Shown: positions 1-9,224, numbered from the stretch's first letter. The stretch: DNA of 42,687 nt from Halolactibacillus alkaliphilus (GCF_900115465.1 NZ_FOWN01000025.1:1-42687), one strand, 5' to 3'. Notes: a model not told the origin generated them from the sequence alone. Program-made: numbers and translations.

Positions 1-32
1 ATGTTTCAGCTCTTTTTATGCAGCTGAAACAT
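1..32. repeat. Inverted repeat at the 3' end of the ISL3 transposase
   Basis: Bases 1-11 and 22-32 are perfect reverse complements (ATGTTTCAGCT and AGCTGAAACAT) and enclose the transposase stop codon at 16-18. On the plus strand the repeat is followed by T-rich sequence, so it could end transcription entering from the left. It could also be part of the IS end. The window starts here, so the outer boundary cannot be seen. Confidence 0.5.
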
Positions 33-1348
33 GTGTTTTATTTTGTGGTTTTTTCTTCTGTGGTTCAACTGGTTTGTACGCAAAATGTAAAAGAATACGG
101 TTCTTATAGTTTTTGAAATTACGATAACCATAAGCCACCCGATTTAAGACTTTGATTTTATTATTAATGCCTTCAAAGCGGCCATTATTGTAGGTATAGT
201 TAAAGCTGTTTTGAATGTGTGGTAAATGTTCACGTAACGTCTTTATACTCGTTTTCATATAACTAGAAATATTTACGTCAAGTTTCTCCTTCACGATCTC
301 TTCGAGATCGTCAAAGTTTCTATCACCAAAGGCTTTAAAGAAGCGTTAGAGTAAATCATAATTCGCTTATAGTTCATCAGAATAATCTAACATGGTATCC
401 ACAACGGATTTAGATGGCAGTTGCCCAAACAGGGTATAGTGCTTGTACGCTGTACTTGAAAGATCTTCGTTAGGTTTCAGTATGAGTCGCCAGTATCGCT
501 TGAGTCGACGGTATTTCTTTTGATCTTCACCATTTGATGTGTTAAATGCTTGAACGATCTTGATGCGCGTTTTATTCAACGCACGTGTCATTAATTGAAC
601 AATATGAAAACGATCAATAATGATTTTGGCGTTAGGAAACAAATCCTTAATCACCCCTTGATAACTGGCATTCATATCAATCGACACTGTCTTTACTCTC
701 TTGCGCTGTTTAAAGGTATAGTACGTCGTAAAGTGGTTACGGATTGTCCGCCCATCACGTTGTGGAAGGATGTCTAAGATATTACCCGCAGCGACATCGA
801 TATAGATGAAGGCCAATTGACCTTTTGCGACCTTAAATTCATCGAAAGAAAGGTTTTCAGGTAACGGTCGATTGTATGTTTGAAGCGCTTGACTCGCCTT
901 GTTAATTTCACGTTGAACCGTTGTTGGAGAGACAGCACAATCACGTGCAATATCCTTTATCGAACGAGCTTCAGCTGTCTTTATTACCGCCTGAAGGCAC
1001 GTATCTTTCGAGATAAAACACCCTTTATTAACTAGCGATGTTTTCGCTACGAACGTTGTCTGACATTGTTTACAATAGAAGCGTTGTTTTCTTAATTCGA
1101 GATACGTCTTTTTCGTTCCTCCAGCAGGAATAACAATCGTTGATGTCTTCGTGCCATTTTTTATAATGGTGTAGTCTTCATTTTCGGCGTGACAGCGGTC
1201 ACAGTGTGTTGGAGTATACGTGAGTGTACCCTTTAGGGAATGTGCAGGCATGACCGTTCTTTGTGCCCGTGCGGGCACAATCCTCTTTAAAAATAATATT
1301 TTCATCTTGAATATCAAAAGCAATTCTTATAGTATGAGATATAGACAA
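16..1348 (-). pseudogene. ISL3-family transposase, decayed (one frameshift, two in-frame stops)
   Basis: This is a DDE transposase of the ISL3 family, which would cut and paste its own element. Reading from a TTG start at 1348-1346, preceded 6 nt upstream by AGGAGGGA (1362-1355), the product begins MSISHTIRIAFDIQDENIIF. A single extra base near 1228 shifts the frame; the rest then runs with a CDRC/CKQC zinc-finger region, a helix-turn-helix (SIKDIARDCAVSPTTVQREI), the first acidic residue in FDEFK and the second in SIDMNASY. TAA codons at 369-367 and 348-346 interrupt the same frame before the C-terminal block FEGINNKIKVLNRVAYGYRN, which carries the final Glu. The element is therefore inactive unless complemented in trans. 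Family assignment rests on recognised motifs. Confidence 0.85.
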
Positions 1349-1411
1349 GTGAGTTCCCTCCTAAGGATGAGTTTTGGTCGACTTCAATTCTACAGGAAAA
1401 CTCACTTGTTT
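1343..1411 (-). promoter_or_regulatory. Stem-loop covering the ribosome site and start codon of the ISL3 transposase
   Basis: Bases 1345-1355 (ACAAGTGAGTT) and 1399-1409 (AACTCACTTGT) are perfect 11-base reverse complements, extendable by a G-U and an A-U pair. In a minus-strand transcript that enters from upstream, the TTG start lies inside the stem and the Shine-Dalgarno sequence at the base of the loop. Such structures are known to block translation from read-through transcripts in IS10 and IS50. The same role here is inferred. Confidence 0.55.
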
Positions 1412-1658
1412 TCTAAATTTAGAAAGAAAAAAGGTGCTAGCGAGTTATTTTAGTAAGCAATCTATGCCTCACTTAAAATCCCTTCACCAACACCAAATGT
1501 AAGAGGCTATTAGAAAGTAGCTGTTAATAAGAAATGTTTAAGTCGTAGATCGCAGAAAGCAAGCTGTGGTCCACGACTTTTGCTTTTTAGGGGAGTACAA
1601 CGTTTAGGCGTAAGGGGTATTTAAAACAGGGTATAGTATAGTGAAAGGGGTGATTATT

Positions 1659-2638
1659 ATGCTTCATTCTATCACGAAACTTGCCCCTCATATTCACATT
1701 GTACCGATATCAGAAGAGACCGATACTATTCATGTTATAGCATTTATTGAATCAAAAAGCGCCTCATGCCCGCATTGTCGTTACACAAGAGTGATTGATG
1801 ATTTACCTATTCAAAATAAGGCGGTACGTATTTATCTTAATCGCATAGAGAAAGATACGCTGGAAAACATATCAACACCACAAGAGATACCATTAACTAA
1901 AAGTGAAAAAGCTCGAGTAGGAAACGCTAATAAAAAATGGGAGCAGGCTTGTCATATAAAAGAATTGAAAAAACAAGGTTATTCTCTTCAGAAAATTAGC
2001 GATATCGTGAACATAGACCGACGAACGGTTAAGAAATACGTTGAGATGACAGAACCACCATCTCTCAAGCGCACAAAACATTCAAAACCTTTAGATGCTT
2101 TTCAACAAGAGGTTATACAGTGGGAGACCGACGGTCTCACCATTCGTGCTATGTATCATAAATTAAAAGAAAAAGATTATACCGGAACCTATGGTGCTTT
2201 AAAATGTTATGTTGCGAGTATACGCAAAAAGAAAAAGGCTGACCAAACATTACAGTCTGATAGCTACTACGATAGAAAAGACATTAGAAAAATATTATGG
2301 CAAAATGATTTAGAAGATGAGAAGAAAAGGAAAATAATGAATGAGATACTAACGGAATATCCTAAGCTTAGACCGTTTTATGTGTTCATCATAAGTTTTC
2401 GACAAGCACTAAAGGACAGAGATAGTCTTGAGTTTCGCGAACCCATTTTATATGAGAAAGACCGACAGGATCCATTAACTACACACTTCATTTCAAGACT
2501 ATTATCTGATTTCCCACCTACTTTAAATGCCATAAACTTGATGAAAACAATGGCTTCCTAGAAGGTAAGGTTAATCGTTTGAAAACAATTAAACGCATGT
2601 TGTGTATGGAAGAGCAAGCTTTCCTCTCCTACGTCTAA
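1659..2638 (+). pseudogene. Second ISL3-family transposase (IS204/IS1165-like), DDE core deleted and frameshifted
   Basis: The start ATG at 1659 follows GAAAGGGGTG. The N-terminus keeps part of the family's zinc finger (CPHCRYTRVIDDLP, roughly residues 37-50). The sequence then jumps directly to the linker and helix-turn-helix (GYSLQKISDIVNIDRRTVKK) that lie near the middle of full-length members of roughly 500 residues, so the DDE core is missing. Near 2530 the frame shifts; the expected C-terminal block NNGFLEGKVNRLKTIKRML is readable in another frame up to TAA at 2636-2638. Without the catalytic core the product cannot transpose. It is unrelated in detail to the ISL3 copy at 16-1348, so two different elements landed side by side. 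Confidence 0.8.
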
Positions 2639-2833
2639 GAATTCTCTATCAACCATAATTTCAAAAAATAGACAGCCTTATATTTATTAGGCGCATGAAC
2701 TACCCCGAAAATTGCGTAATAACCATTTCAATTATGCCGTATACACGGTGAGGTTCCCCAAAAGCCTTGTTATGTATGGTTTTTTTCTTTGTACATCACA
2801 GTGATGCACAAATGATGTTGCGATAAAATGGGA

Positions 2834-2847
2834 TGAAAACGGATACA
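2834..2847 (+). promoter_or_regulatory. Candidate cre (CcpA) box upstream of the PTS regulator
   Basis: TGAAAACGGATACA matches the cre consensus TGWAANCGNTNNCA at all but one fixed position. It lies about 50 bases before the start of the PRD regulator and just upstream of a candidate -10 (TACAAT, 2867-2872) that has no good -35. A weak -35 would fit an activator-dependent promoter. CcpA control of PTS catabolic genes is established in Bacilli; binding here is inferred. Confidence 0.45.
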
Positions 2848-2896
2848 AAATTAAAAATAACGGTGTTACAATCAAAATATAAAGAGGTGAGCTACC

Positions 2897-4951
2897 ATGC
2901 AACTTGATGATCGAAGTAGTTTATTCATTAACGAGTTAATTAGTAATCCTAACATCAAAACAAAAGATTTAGAAAGGAAATATAACGTAACGAGACGACA
3001 AGTAGATTACAGTATGGAGAAAATTAATTATTGGTTAACTACAAAGAACCTACCTGAAATTGAGAGAACAAGACAAGGTGTTTTTGTGATTGATCCAGTT
3101 ATTATAAAAACTTTTCTATCAAATTCTGAAGAGGAAGCAGTGTCAAAGGTATTAAATAGCGATGACAGAGCTAATATTATCTTGCTAATTTTAGTTAGCG
3201 CTTTTGATGAACTATCGATTATTCACTTCACTTCAGAATTAAAAGTAAGTAAGAACACGGTACTAAGTGATCTTAAAAAAGCTAAGGATGTTCTTAAGGA
3301 GTATAACTTAGCTATACATTATTCGAGAAAAGAAGGTTATCTGCTAAAAGGTAAAGAGTTTAACATAAGAAAATTGTTAATTTTTGTAATTGATCAATTG
3401 CTTAGGTTAAACAATGGGGGGAACATCATTGAAGATATTTCTGATATGCAATCCAGTGAAATAGAAGGAATAAAAAAGAGTATTGAAAAAGCTGAAAATG
3501 AATTAAATTTAAAATTCACAGATGAAAAAATTATAAGTATGCCTTATATATTTTCGATTGTATTAAAGCGCATACAAAAAGGTAAGGTTATTAATCAAAC
3601 AGCAATTAGTTATAAGGAACTCTCAGACACAAGAGAATTCTTAGTAACCGAGAATTTATTACAAAGCTATCCATTTATTCCGATGGTTGAAAGGTTGTAT
3701 ATTACTCTACATTTATTAGCCACTAATGTTTATTGGTCAGAACAGTTAACAACAGATGATGTGCCAGACCTAAGAAGTGCCGTGGATGAGATGCTATTAT
3801 TATTTGAAAAATCAGCTTGTATCACCATTCAAAATAAAGATCAACTTATAGAGAAACTACTCTTGCATATTAAACCCGCTTATTATCGAATTAAATATCG
3901 ATTGACCGAGGTTAATCAAGAGGATAGCTTAATCACCAAAAATTTAAGAGAGCTCCATCATTTAGTGAAAAAATCAGTTAGCCCGCTTGCTAGGTTTATT
4001 GGTATTGTGATTCCTGATGTTGAAATAGAGTACTTGACAATGTTAATAGGCGGTTGGTTAACCAAGCAGGGGGAAAAGATTGAAGCTAAAATAAAAGCGT
4101 TGGTTATTTGCCCGCAAGGTATATCAGTTTCACGTCTTATGTTCGGGGAATTAAAACAACTTTTTCCGGAATTTATTTTCCTGGATTCATTATCAATCCG
4201 AGAGTTTAATAATTATCCACTTAATTATGATATTGTATTTAGTCCAGTTTATTTAAAAACTGAAAAGAAATTATATATCACCAGTACTGTATTAGAAATG
4301 GAAGAAAAGATCGCATTAAGAAAACAAGTGATGATTGATTTTCATGGCGTTGCATCTCAGGGATTTAAAATTCACGGCATTAAAGATATTATCAATAAAC
4401 ACGCAACTATTCATAATGAAGAATTACTTATCCGTGATTTATATAACTATATAAATGATATTAATCAAGTTTCAACAGATATCACAGATGATAAACCGAG
4501 TTATCTGTTACGAGATTTGATAAACGAGGCAACCATCCAATTGGTAAATCATCAAGACACGTGGAGCACCGCAATTAAGTTTGCATCTGAACCTTTACTA
4601 AAGAAGGGTGATATAGAACTGCGTTATGTTTCAGCAATGATTGAAAATTGTAGTGATGATCCGTATATCATTCTTGGGAATGGGGTAGCAATCCCACATG
4701 CCAGTCCTGAATACGGTGTTAATAAAACATCAATGAGTTTGTTAAGTATTAAAGACGGTATTCATTTTTCATGTGAACACAAAGTGAATATAATCGTTAT
4801 CATCGCGGCTGTAGATAAGGAACAACATCTTAAGGCACTTATGCAGTTAATGAAATTATCGAACAGTAAAAAAGATGTTAAAAGAATCATTGAAGCAAGG
4901 GAAAAAGAAAGCGTAAAAAAAATAATCGAGAAATATTCAAAAGAAAAGTAG
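2897..4951 (+). CDS. PRD-domain transcriptional activator of the PTS operon (MtlR/LicR type)
   Basis: This is a 684-residue multidomain regulator of the BglG/MtlR class. In order it shows N-terminal helix-turn-helix domains (roughly residues 1-130, including KTKDLERKYNVTRRQVDYSM), two PTS regulation domains (roughly 190-395), an EIIB-like domain with Cys405 in VICPQGISVSRL, and a C-terminal EIIA-like domain with His601 in AIPHASPE. Members are phosphorylated by HPr and by their cognate EIIA and EIIB, so activity reports PTS flux. The gene lies directly before the PTS genes on the same strand, 30 bases from the IIA gene, so it most likely activates that operon. Start ATG follows AGAGGTGAG. A DNA-binding activator is more likely than an RNA antiterminator because of the HTH domains and domain order. 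Confidence 0.88.
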   Translation: MQLDDRSSLFINELISNPNIKTKDLERKYNVTRRQVDYSMEKINYWLTTKNLPEIERTRQGVFVIDPVIIKTFLSNSEEEAVSKVLNSDDRANIILLILVSAFDELSIIHFTSELKVSKNTVLSDLKKAKDVLKEYNLAIHYSRKEGYLLKGKEFNIRKLLIFVIDQLLRLNNGGNIIEDISDMQSSEIEGIKKSIEKAENELNLKFTDEKIISMPYIFSIVLKRIQKGKVINQTAISYKELSDTREFLVTENLLQSYPFIPMVERLYITLHLLATNVYWSEQLTTDDVPDLRSAVDEMLLLFEKSACITIQNKDQLIEKLLLHIKPAYYRIKYRLTEVNQEDSLITKNLRELHHLVKKSVSPLARFIGIVIPDVEIEYLTMLIGGWLTKQGEKIEAKIKALVICPQGISVSRLMFGELKQLFPEFIFLDSLSIREFNNYPLNYDIVFSPVYLKTEKKLYITSTVLEMEEKIALRKQVMIDFHGVASQGFKIHGIKDIINKHATIHNEELLIRDLYNYINDINQVSTDITDDKPSYLLRDLINEATIQLVNHQDTWSTAIKFASEPLLKKGDIELRYVSAMIENCSDDPYIILGNGVAIPHASPEYGVNKTSMSLLSIKDGIHFSCEHKVNIIVIIAAVDKEQHLKALMQLMKLSNSKKDVKRIIEAREKESVKKIIEKYSKEK

Positions 4952-4981
4952 ATAGAGATAAATATTGGGAGGGACACTACT

Positions 4982-5470
4982 ATGAGTCAGTTAAATTTTA
5001 ATGAGTCACTTATTTTCACAAAATTAAAGATGGATTCAAAAGAAGAAATTATTCGACATATGGCAGAGAATATGGTTGAAAAAAAATTGGTAAAAAAAGG
5101 TTATACAGAAGCGGTTATTGAAAGAGAAAAAGAATTCGCCACCGGTTTACCTACGGGTAGCCTATCGGTAGCTATTCCACATACTGATGTAAAGCATGTG
5201 AACAAGAAGTCTATTAGCATTGCCACATTAAGAGAACCTGTGTTATTTGGTGTTATGGGAGACGATGATACTACGCCGGTAAAACTTATATTTATGTTGG
5301 CGATGGATGAAGAGCATTCACAACTAAGTCTTCTTCAAAAGCTTATGGCAATCTTTCAAGACGATGAGCTGTTATCAACGATACATCAAGAGGATAATAA
5401 AACAACAATTAAAAATATAATTGAAACTAAATTAGATTTAACAATGCAAGAGGGTGAATTAAATGTCTAA
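4982..5470 (+). CDS. PTS sugar/polyol transporter subunit IIA (galactitol/fructose-type)
   Basis: A 162-residue soluble EIIA of the PTS_EIIA_2 (fructose-mannitol/galactitol) fold. The phosphoryl-accepting histidine is His67 in VAIPHTD. It takes phosphate from HPr and passes it to the IIB subunits encoded immediately downstream. The start ATG has a strong GGGAGGGA ribosome site. The stop codon overlaps the start of the first IIB gene by 8 bases, which implies translational coupling. The neighbouring regulator carries its own EIIA-like domain, so this protein is the transport component. Family is certain; substrate is inferred only from the dehydrogenases further along the operon. Confidence 0.9.
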   Translation: MSQLNFNESLIFTKLKMDSKEEIIRHMAENMVEKKLVKKGYTEAVIEREKEFATGLPTGSLSVAIPHTDVKHVNKKSISIATLREPVLFGVMGDDDTTPVKLIFMLAMDEEHSQLSLLQKLMAIFQDDELLSTIHQEDNKTTIKNIIETKLDLTMQEGELNV

Positions 5471-6090
5471 ACAAAAACAGGTCTTGGTTGCATGCGGTGC
5501 AGGAATTGCAACATCGACAGTTGTTAATAATGCAATTGAAGAGATGGCGAAAGAAAATAATTTAAAATTAGATCTTAAGCAGATTAAGATTGCTGAAGTT
5601 GGTGGCTATGAAGATTCAGCAGATTTACTTGTTACAACCGCAATGACAAAGAAAGAATACCGCTTTCCAGTCATTAATGCACGATCATTCTTAACAGGTA
5701 TTGGTGTAGAAGAAACAAAAAAACAAATCTTAGGGGAGTTATTAAAATAACAAAGTAAATAGAAGTAGACAAATGGAGAATTTTAATTGAAAGGAGGTGA
5801 ATTAAATGTCTAAACAAAAACAGGTCTTGGTTGCATGCGGTGCAGGAATTGCAACATCGACAGTTGTTAATAATGCAATTGAAGAGATGGCGAAAGAAAA
5901 TAACTTAAAATTAGATCTTAAGCAGATTAAGATTGCTGAAGTTGGTGGCTATGAAGATTCAGCAGATTTACTTGTTACAACCGCAATGACAAAGAAAGAA
6001 TACCGCTTTCCAGTCATTAATGCACGATCATTCTTAACAGGTATTGGTGTAGAAGAAACAAAGAAACAAATTTTAGATGAACTTATTAAA
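5453..6090 (+). repeat. Tandem direct repeat with 343-base period containing the IIB gene
   Basis: Sequence from GGTGAATTAAATG (5453) onward recurs from 5796, an offset of 343 bases. Identity is almost complete for roughly the first 260 bases and then falls in the last 30 bases of each gene. The duplicated unit includes the translation signal, so the duplication created a second expressible gene. Confidence 0.9.
5463..5750 (+). CDS. PTS subunit IIB, galactitol type, copy 1
   Basis: A 95-residue cytosolic EIIB of the galactitol (GatB) type. Cys11 in VLVACGAGIATSTVV is the phosphorylated residue. It carries phosphate from IIA to the substrate bound by the IIC membrane channel. It overlaps the IIA gene by 8 bases and has the ribosome site GAGGGTGAA inside the IIA coding end. 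A second copy 343 bases downstream encodes the same protein apart from two residues near the C-terminus (GELLK here, DELIK there). Only one IIB is needed per transporter, so the pair is unusual. Confidence 0.92.
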   Translation: MSKQKQVLVACGAGIATSTVVNNAIEEMAKENNLKLDLKQIKIAEVGGYEDSADLLVTTAMTKKEYRFPVINARSFLTGIGVEETKKQILGELLK

Positions 6091-6093
6091 TAG
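5806..6093 (+). CDS. PTS subunit IIB, galactitol type, copy 2 (tandem duplicate)
   Basis: A 95-residue EIIB, identical to copy 1 except two residues in the last five. At DNA level the copies differ at one silent position (aataac for aataat) until the last 50 or so bases, where several differences cluster. The upstream GGTGAATTAAATG is also repeated, but here it sits in AAAGGAGGTGA, a stronger ribosome site than that of copy 1. Cys11 is intact, so both copies look functional. The near identity suggests a recent duplication or ongoing gene conversion. It lies 55 bases before the IIC gene. Confidence 0.92.
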   Translation: MSKQKQVLVACGAGIATSTVVNNAIEEMAKENNLKLDLKQIKIAEVGGYEDSADLLVTTAMTKKEYRFPVINARSFLTGIGVEETKKQILDELIK

Positions 6094-6148
6094 GGGTAAG
6101 AGAGCGTCGGGGGAAAGTATTAAAAAGACGTAAAGGGGAGAGATAAAG

Positions 6149-7408
6149 ATGGAAGGATTTGTAGATATTGTACAGGGGTTTTTAGGTTTAGGAGCGACAG
6201 TTATCTTACCGGTAGTTATATTTCTATTAGGTTTAGCTTTTGGTCAAAAACCTGGTAAAGCTTTTCGCTCAGGTTTAACAATAGGTGTAGCATTTGTGGG
6301 TATATTCTTGGTTGTTGATCTACTTGTTAATAACCTAGGTCCAGCTGCACAAGGCATGGTGGAAAGACTAGGTGTAAACTTAAACGTTATTGATGTTGGG
6401 TGGCCAGCAAGTTCTTCAATCTCTTGGGCATCATCAGTAGCTGCATTTATTATACCGCTAGGCTTATTAGTAAATGCGATAATGTTGGTTACAAAAACTA
6501 CAAAATGTATGAACGTTGATATTTGGAATTACTGGCATTATACATTTACAGCGGCGATGATTTATGCTGTTTCAGGTAGTGTTGTCCAAAGTTTAATTGG
6601 AGCTGTATTATTCCAAATTGTTTGTTTGAAAGTAGCGGATTGGACTGCGCCAATGGTTCAAGATTTCTATGAAATGCCAGGTGTTTCTGTGGCAACGGGC
6701 AGTACAATTTCTTATGCACCAGGTATTTGGTTAGTTAAGCTATTACAGGTGACACCGGGAATTAAGAACTTAAATGCGGACCCAGATTCAATTCAAAAAC
6801 GCTTTGGTATTTTTGGAGAATCAATTTTTATTGGTCTAGCATTAGGAGCTGTTATTGGTATCTTAGCAGGCTTTGGCATTGGTGATGTAATTGAAATCGG
6901 TATGGCAATGGCTGCAGTTATGGTCTTAATGCCTCGTATGGTAAAGATATTAATGGAAGGATTAATGCCTGTATCAGAATCAGCTCGAGGATGGTTGAAT
7001 AAACGTTTTGGGGAGAGCGACATCACGATAGGCTTAGATGCCGCTGTGTTACTTGGTCATCCATCAGTTATCGCAACAGCACTAATTCTCGTTCCAGTGA
7101 CTGTGTTGCTAGCTGTTATTTTACCAGGAAATGCCCTCTTACCATTTGGTGACTTAGCAACGATTCCATTCATAGTTGCGTTTATTGTTGGGGCAGCAAG
7201 AGGTAACATTGTTCATTCAGTTATTGTTGGAGCCATTTTAATTGCTATATCATTATATGTTGCCACTGATGTTGCGCCTATAATGACGCAAATGGCTCAA
7301 GATGCAAACTTTAATATGCCAGAAGGATCGGCACAAATATCTAGTATTGATCAAGGTGGAAACGTGGTTAACTATATTATCTTTAAGATTTTCGATATTT
7401 TTAATTAA
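6149..7408 (+). CDS. PTS subunit IIC, galactitol-type permease
   Basis: A 419-residue polytopic membrane protein of the GatC (EIIC-GAT) family, with about ten hydrophobic segments, the first at roughly residues 14-30. It forms the channel and substrate site, and with IIA and IIB imports a polyol with concomitant phosphorylation. Motifs typical of the family are GFGIGDVIEIGMAMAAVMVL and the conserved DITIGLDAAVLLGHP block near residues 290-305. Start ATG follows AAGGGGAGAG. Family members transport galactitol, D-arabitol, ribitol or xylitol. The downstream pentose-phosphate enzymes favour a pentitol here; the sequence does not fix which one. Confidence 0.92.
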   Translation: MEGFVDIVQGFLGLGATVILPVVIFLLGLAFGQKPGKAFRSGLTIGVAFVGIFLVVDLLVNNLGPAAQGMVERLGVNLNVIDVGWPASSSISWASSVAAFIIPLGLLVNAIMLVTKTTKCMNVDIWNYWHYTFTAAMIYAVSGSVVQSLIGAVLFQIVCLKVADWTAPMVQDFYEMPGVSVATGSTISYAPGIWLVKLLQVTPGIKNLNADPDSIQKRFGIFGESIFIGLALGAVIGILAGFGIGDVIEIGMAMAAVMVLMPRMVKILMEGLMPVSESARGWLNKRFGESDITIGLDAAVLLGHPSVIATALILVPVTVLLAVILPGNALLPFGDLATIPFIVAFIVGAARGNIVHSVIVGAILIAISLYVATDVAPIMTQMAQDANFNMPEGSAQISSIDQGGNVVNYIIFKIFDIFN

Positions 7409-7488
7409 GAAGTAATGCTCAATTAGCTTTTCAGTATACCTACCATTTAAAATGTTTTAAAACATAGATAATCAAGGGGGACAAAACC

Positions 7489-8520
7489 ATGAAAGCGTTA
7501 GTGAAAACAGAACTTGGGTTTGGTCATTTAGAAGTGTTAGAGGTTGAAGAACCAATTGTTGGAGCAGATGAAGTGAAAATTAAAGTTGAATATGCGGGTG
7601 TCTGTGGCTCAGACATCCATACTTATGAAGGACATTATAAAGTGAAAACACCTGTAACATTAGGCCATGAATTTTCAGGCGTGGTTGTAGATACAGGTGA
7701 AAATGTAAAAAAATTTAAAATAGGTGATCGTGTTACATCAGAAACAACATTCTATATTTGTGGAGAATGTGAGTATTGTCAAACGAAAGATTATAACTTG
7801 TGCAACCATCGAAAGGGATTAGGTTCACAGCAAGATGGAGGATTCACAAAATATTTGGTAGCTCGTAAAGAGAGTGTGCATCATTTACCTGAACATGTGG
7901 ATTTTCAATCTGCAGCATTAACGGAGCCGTTAGCATGTACATATCATGCTGCTAAGAAGGCGAATATTAATAAAGGTGATGTCGTTGTTGTTTTAGGACC
8001 GGGACCAATCGGGATCTTACAAGCACAAGTTGCCAAAACTTACGGGGCAACCGTTATAATAACAGGCTTGGATAATGATAAAATCAGACTAGATAAGGCT
8101 GAAGAAATTGGCATTGATTATGCTATTAATATACAACAAGAAGATGTAAAAGAACTTGTAAATACGTTGACAAATGGTTACGGTGCGAATGTAGTATTTG
8201 AGTGTTCAGGAGCAGTTCCTGCAGTGAGAATGGGATTAGATCTTTTACGGAAAAAAGGTCAATATGTACAAGTAGGTATTTTTGCAAAAAGTGAAATTCC
8301 ATTTGACTTTGAAAAAGTCATTCAAAAAGAATTGAGCATTAATGGTAGTCGTAGTCAAAAACCTAGTGACTGGGAACCGTCATTAGTACTTATGAATAAT
8401 CAATCAGTAAATGCTAAAGCATTAGTAACGCATAATTTTGATATTACAGAGTGGGATGATGCCTATAATGCAATTAAAGGTGGCGAGGCTATCAAAGTAA
8501 CCCTTACGACTAAAGAATGA
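7489..8520 (+). CDS. Zinc-dependent medium-chain dehydrogenase, probable polyol-phosphate dehydrogenase
   Basis: A 343-residue MDR-family dehydrogenase related to sorbitol dehydrogenase and GatD. The catalytic zinc motif is GVCGSDIH with GHEFSG; the structural zinc site is CGECEYCQTKDYNLC; the nucleotide-binding loop is VVVLGPGPIG. In this operon it most likely oxidises the pentitol phosphate delivered by the PTS to a ketopentose phosphate (ribulose-5-P or xylulose-5-P). An arabitol-phosphate dehydrogenase of this superfamily is known from Enterococcus avium. The gene follows IIC by 80 bases and has a clear GGGGGA ribosome site. The exact substrate and stereochemistry are inferred. Confidence 0.8.
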   Translation: MKALVKTELGFGHLEVLEVEEPIVGADEVKIKVEYAGVCGSDIHTYEGHYKVKTPVTLGHEFSGVVVDTGENVKKFKIGDRVTSETTFYICGECEYCQTKDYNLCNHRKGLGSQQDGGFTKYLVARKESVHHLPEHVDFQSAALTEPLACTYHAAKKANINKGDVVVVLGPGPIGILQAQVAKTYGATVIITGLDNDKIRLDKAEEIGIDYAINIQQEDVKELVNTLTNGYGANVVFECSGAVPAVRMGLDLLRKKGQYVQVGIFAKSEIPFDFEKVIQKELSINGSRSQKPSDWEPSLVLMNNQSVNAKALVTHNFDITEWDDAYNAIKGGEAIKVTLTTKE

Positions 8521-8537
8521 GTTGGAGGAGAATGCAG

Positions 8538-9209
8538 ATGAATAAGAGCGAATTTATTGATAAGCTTGACTACACATTATTAACTCCGACAGCAAGTAAC
8601 AGTGATATCGCAAAGTTTTGCAATGAAACAATTGAGTATGGGTTTAAAACGGTATTTGTTAACCCTTACTATATAAAGCAAGCTTATAATTCCTTGGCGG
8701 ATTATCAGGTCAAGGTTGGAGCACCAATTGGGTTTTCTCTAGGTGGTATGAGAACAGAAATTAAAGTAGCTGAGACGAAACTAGCGATAGCTGATGGGGC
8801 AAGTGAAATAGATATGCTGATTAATTTAGGGGCATTGAAATCGAAAGACTATCAGATTGTAAAACATGATATTTCAGAAGTAGTAAAAGCTTCCGAAGGA
8901 CTCTTAACCAAGGTTATAATCGAAACGGGTTTACTAACAGAGGAAGAAAAACGTGTAGCCACGGAACTTGTAAAAGAAGCGGGTGCTGACTTCGTTAAAA
9001 CATCTACAGGTTTTAACGGGGGAGGCGCTACGGCTGAAGATGTAAAGCTATTACGAAGTATCGTTGGTCCAGAAATGGGAGTAAAAGCAGCCGGCGGCGT
9101 AAGGTCCAAAAAAGATGTAGAAGCAATGATTGAAGCGGGAGCAAATCGAATAGGGACAAGCAGTGCGGTACTCATTATTAACGGTGGCTACTCCGATAAA
9201 AAGTATTAG
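8538..9209 (+). CDS. deoC: Deoxyribose-phosphate aldolase
   Basis: A 223-residue class I aldolase of the DeoC family, which cleaves 2-deoxyribose-5-phosphate into glyceraldehyde-3-P and acetaldehyde. The Schiff-base lysine is in ADFVKTSTGFNGGGAT and the second active-site lysine in GVKAAGGVRS. ATG at 8538 is preferred because GGAGGAG lies 7 bases upstream; an in-frame ATG at 8517 overlaps the previous stop and lacks a ribosome site. DeoC normally sits with nucleoside genes such as deoD, pdp or nupC. Here it lies between a polyol-phosphate dehydrogenase and RpiB, so it may act on a deoxy or otherwise related substrate of this pathway. The family call is firm; its role here is open. Confidence 0.9.
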   Translation: MNKSEFIDKLDYTLLTPTASNSDIAKFCNETIEYGFKTVFVNPYYIKQAYNSLADYQVKVGAPIGFSLGGMRTEIKVAETKLAIADGASEIDMLINLGALKSKDYQIVKHDISEVVKASEGLLTKVIIETGLLTEEEKRVATELVKEAGADFVKTSTGFNGGGATAEDVKLLRSIVGPEMGVKAAGGVRSKKDVEAMIEAGANRIGTSSAVLIINGGYSDKKY

Positions 9210-9224
9210 TTAGGAGAGAACAAA

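Noticed and set aside
595-777. Small plus-strand frame inside the ISL3 transposase
   Set aside because: Opposite strand of a clear transposase remnant, no translation signal.
1540-1579. AAGTCGT...ACGACTT inverted repeat considered as a terminator or IS end
   Set aside because: Only seven pairs with a long loop, and no matching copy seen at the other end of either ISL3 remnant.
4982-6093. Frameshift suspected where the IIA and IIB genes overlap
   Set aside because: Both proteins are full length with intact active residues; an 8-base overlap is ordinary translational coupling.
8852-9175. 107-codon minus-strand frame inside deoC
   Set aside because: Shadow frame; the composition mirrors deoC codons.
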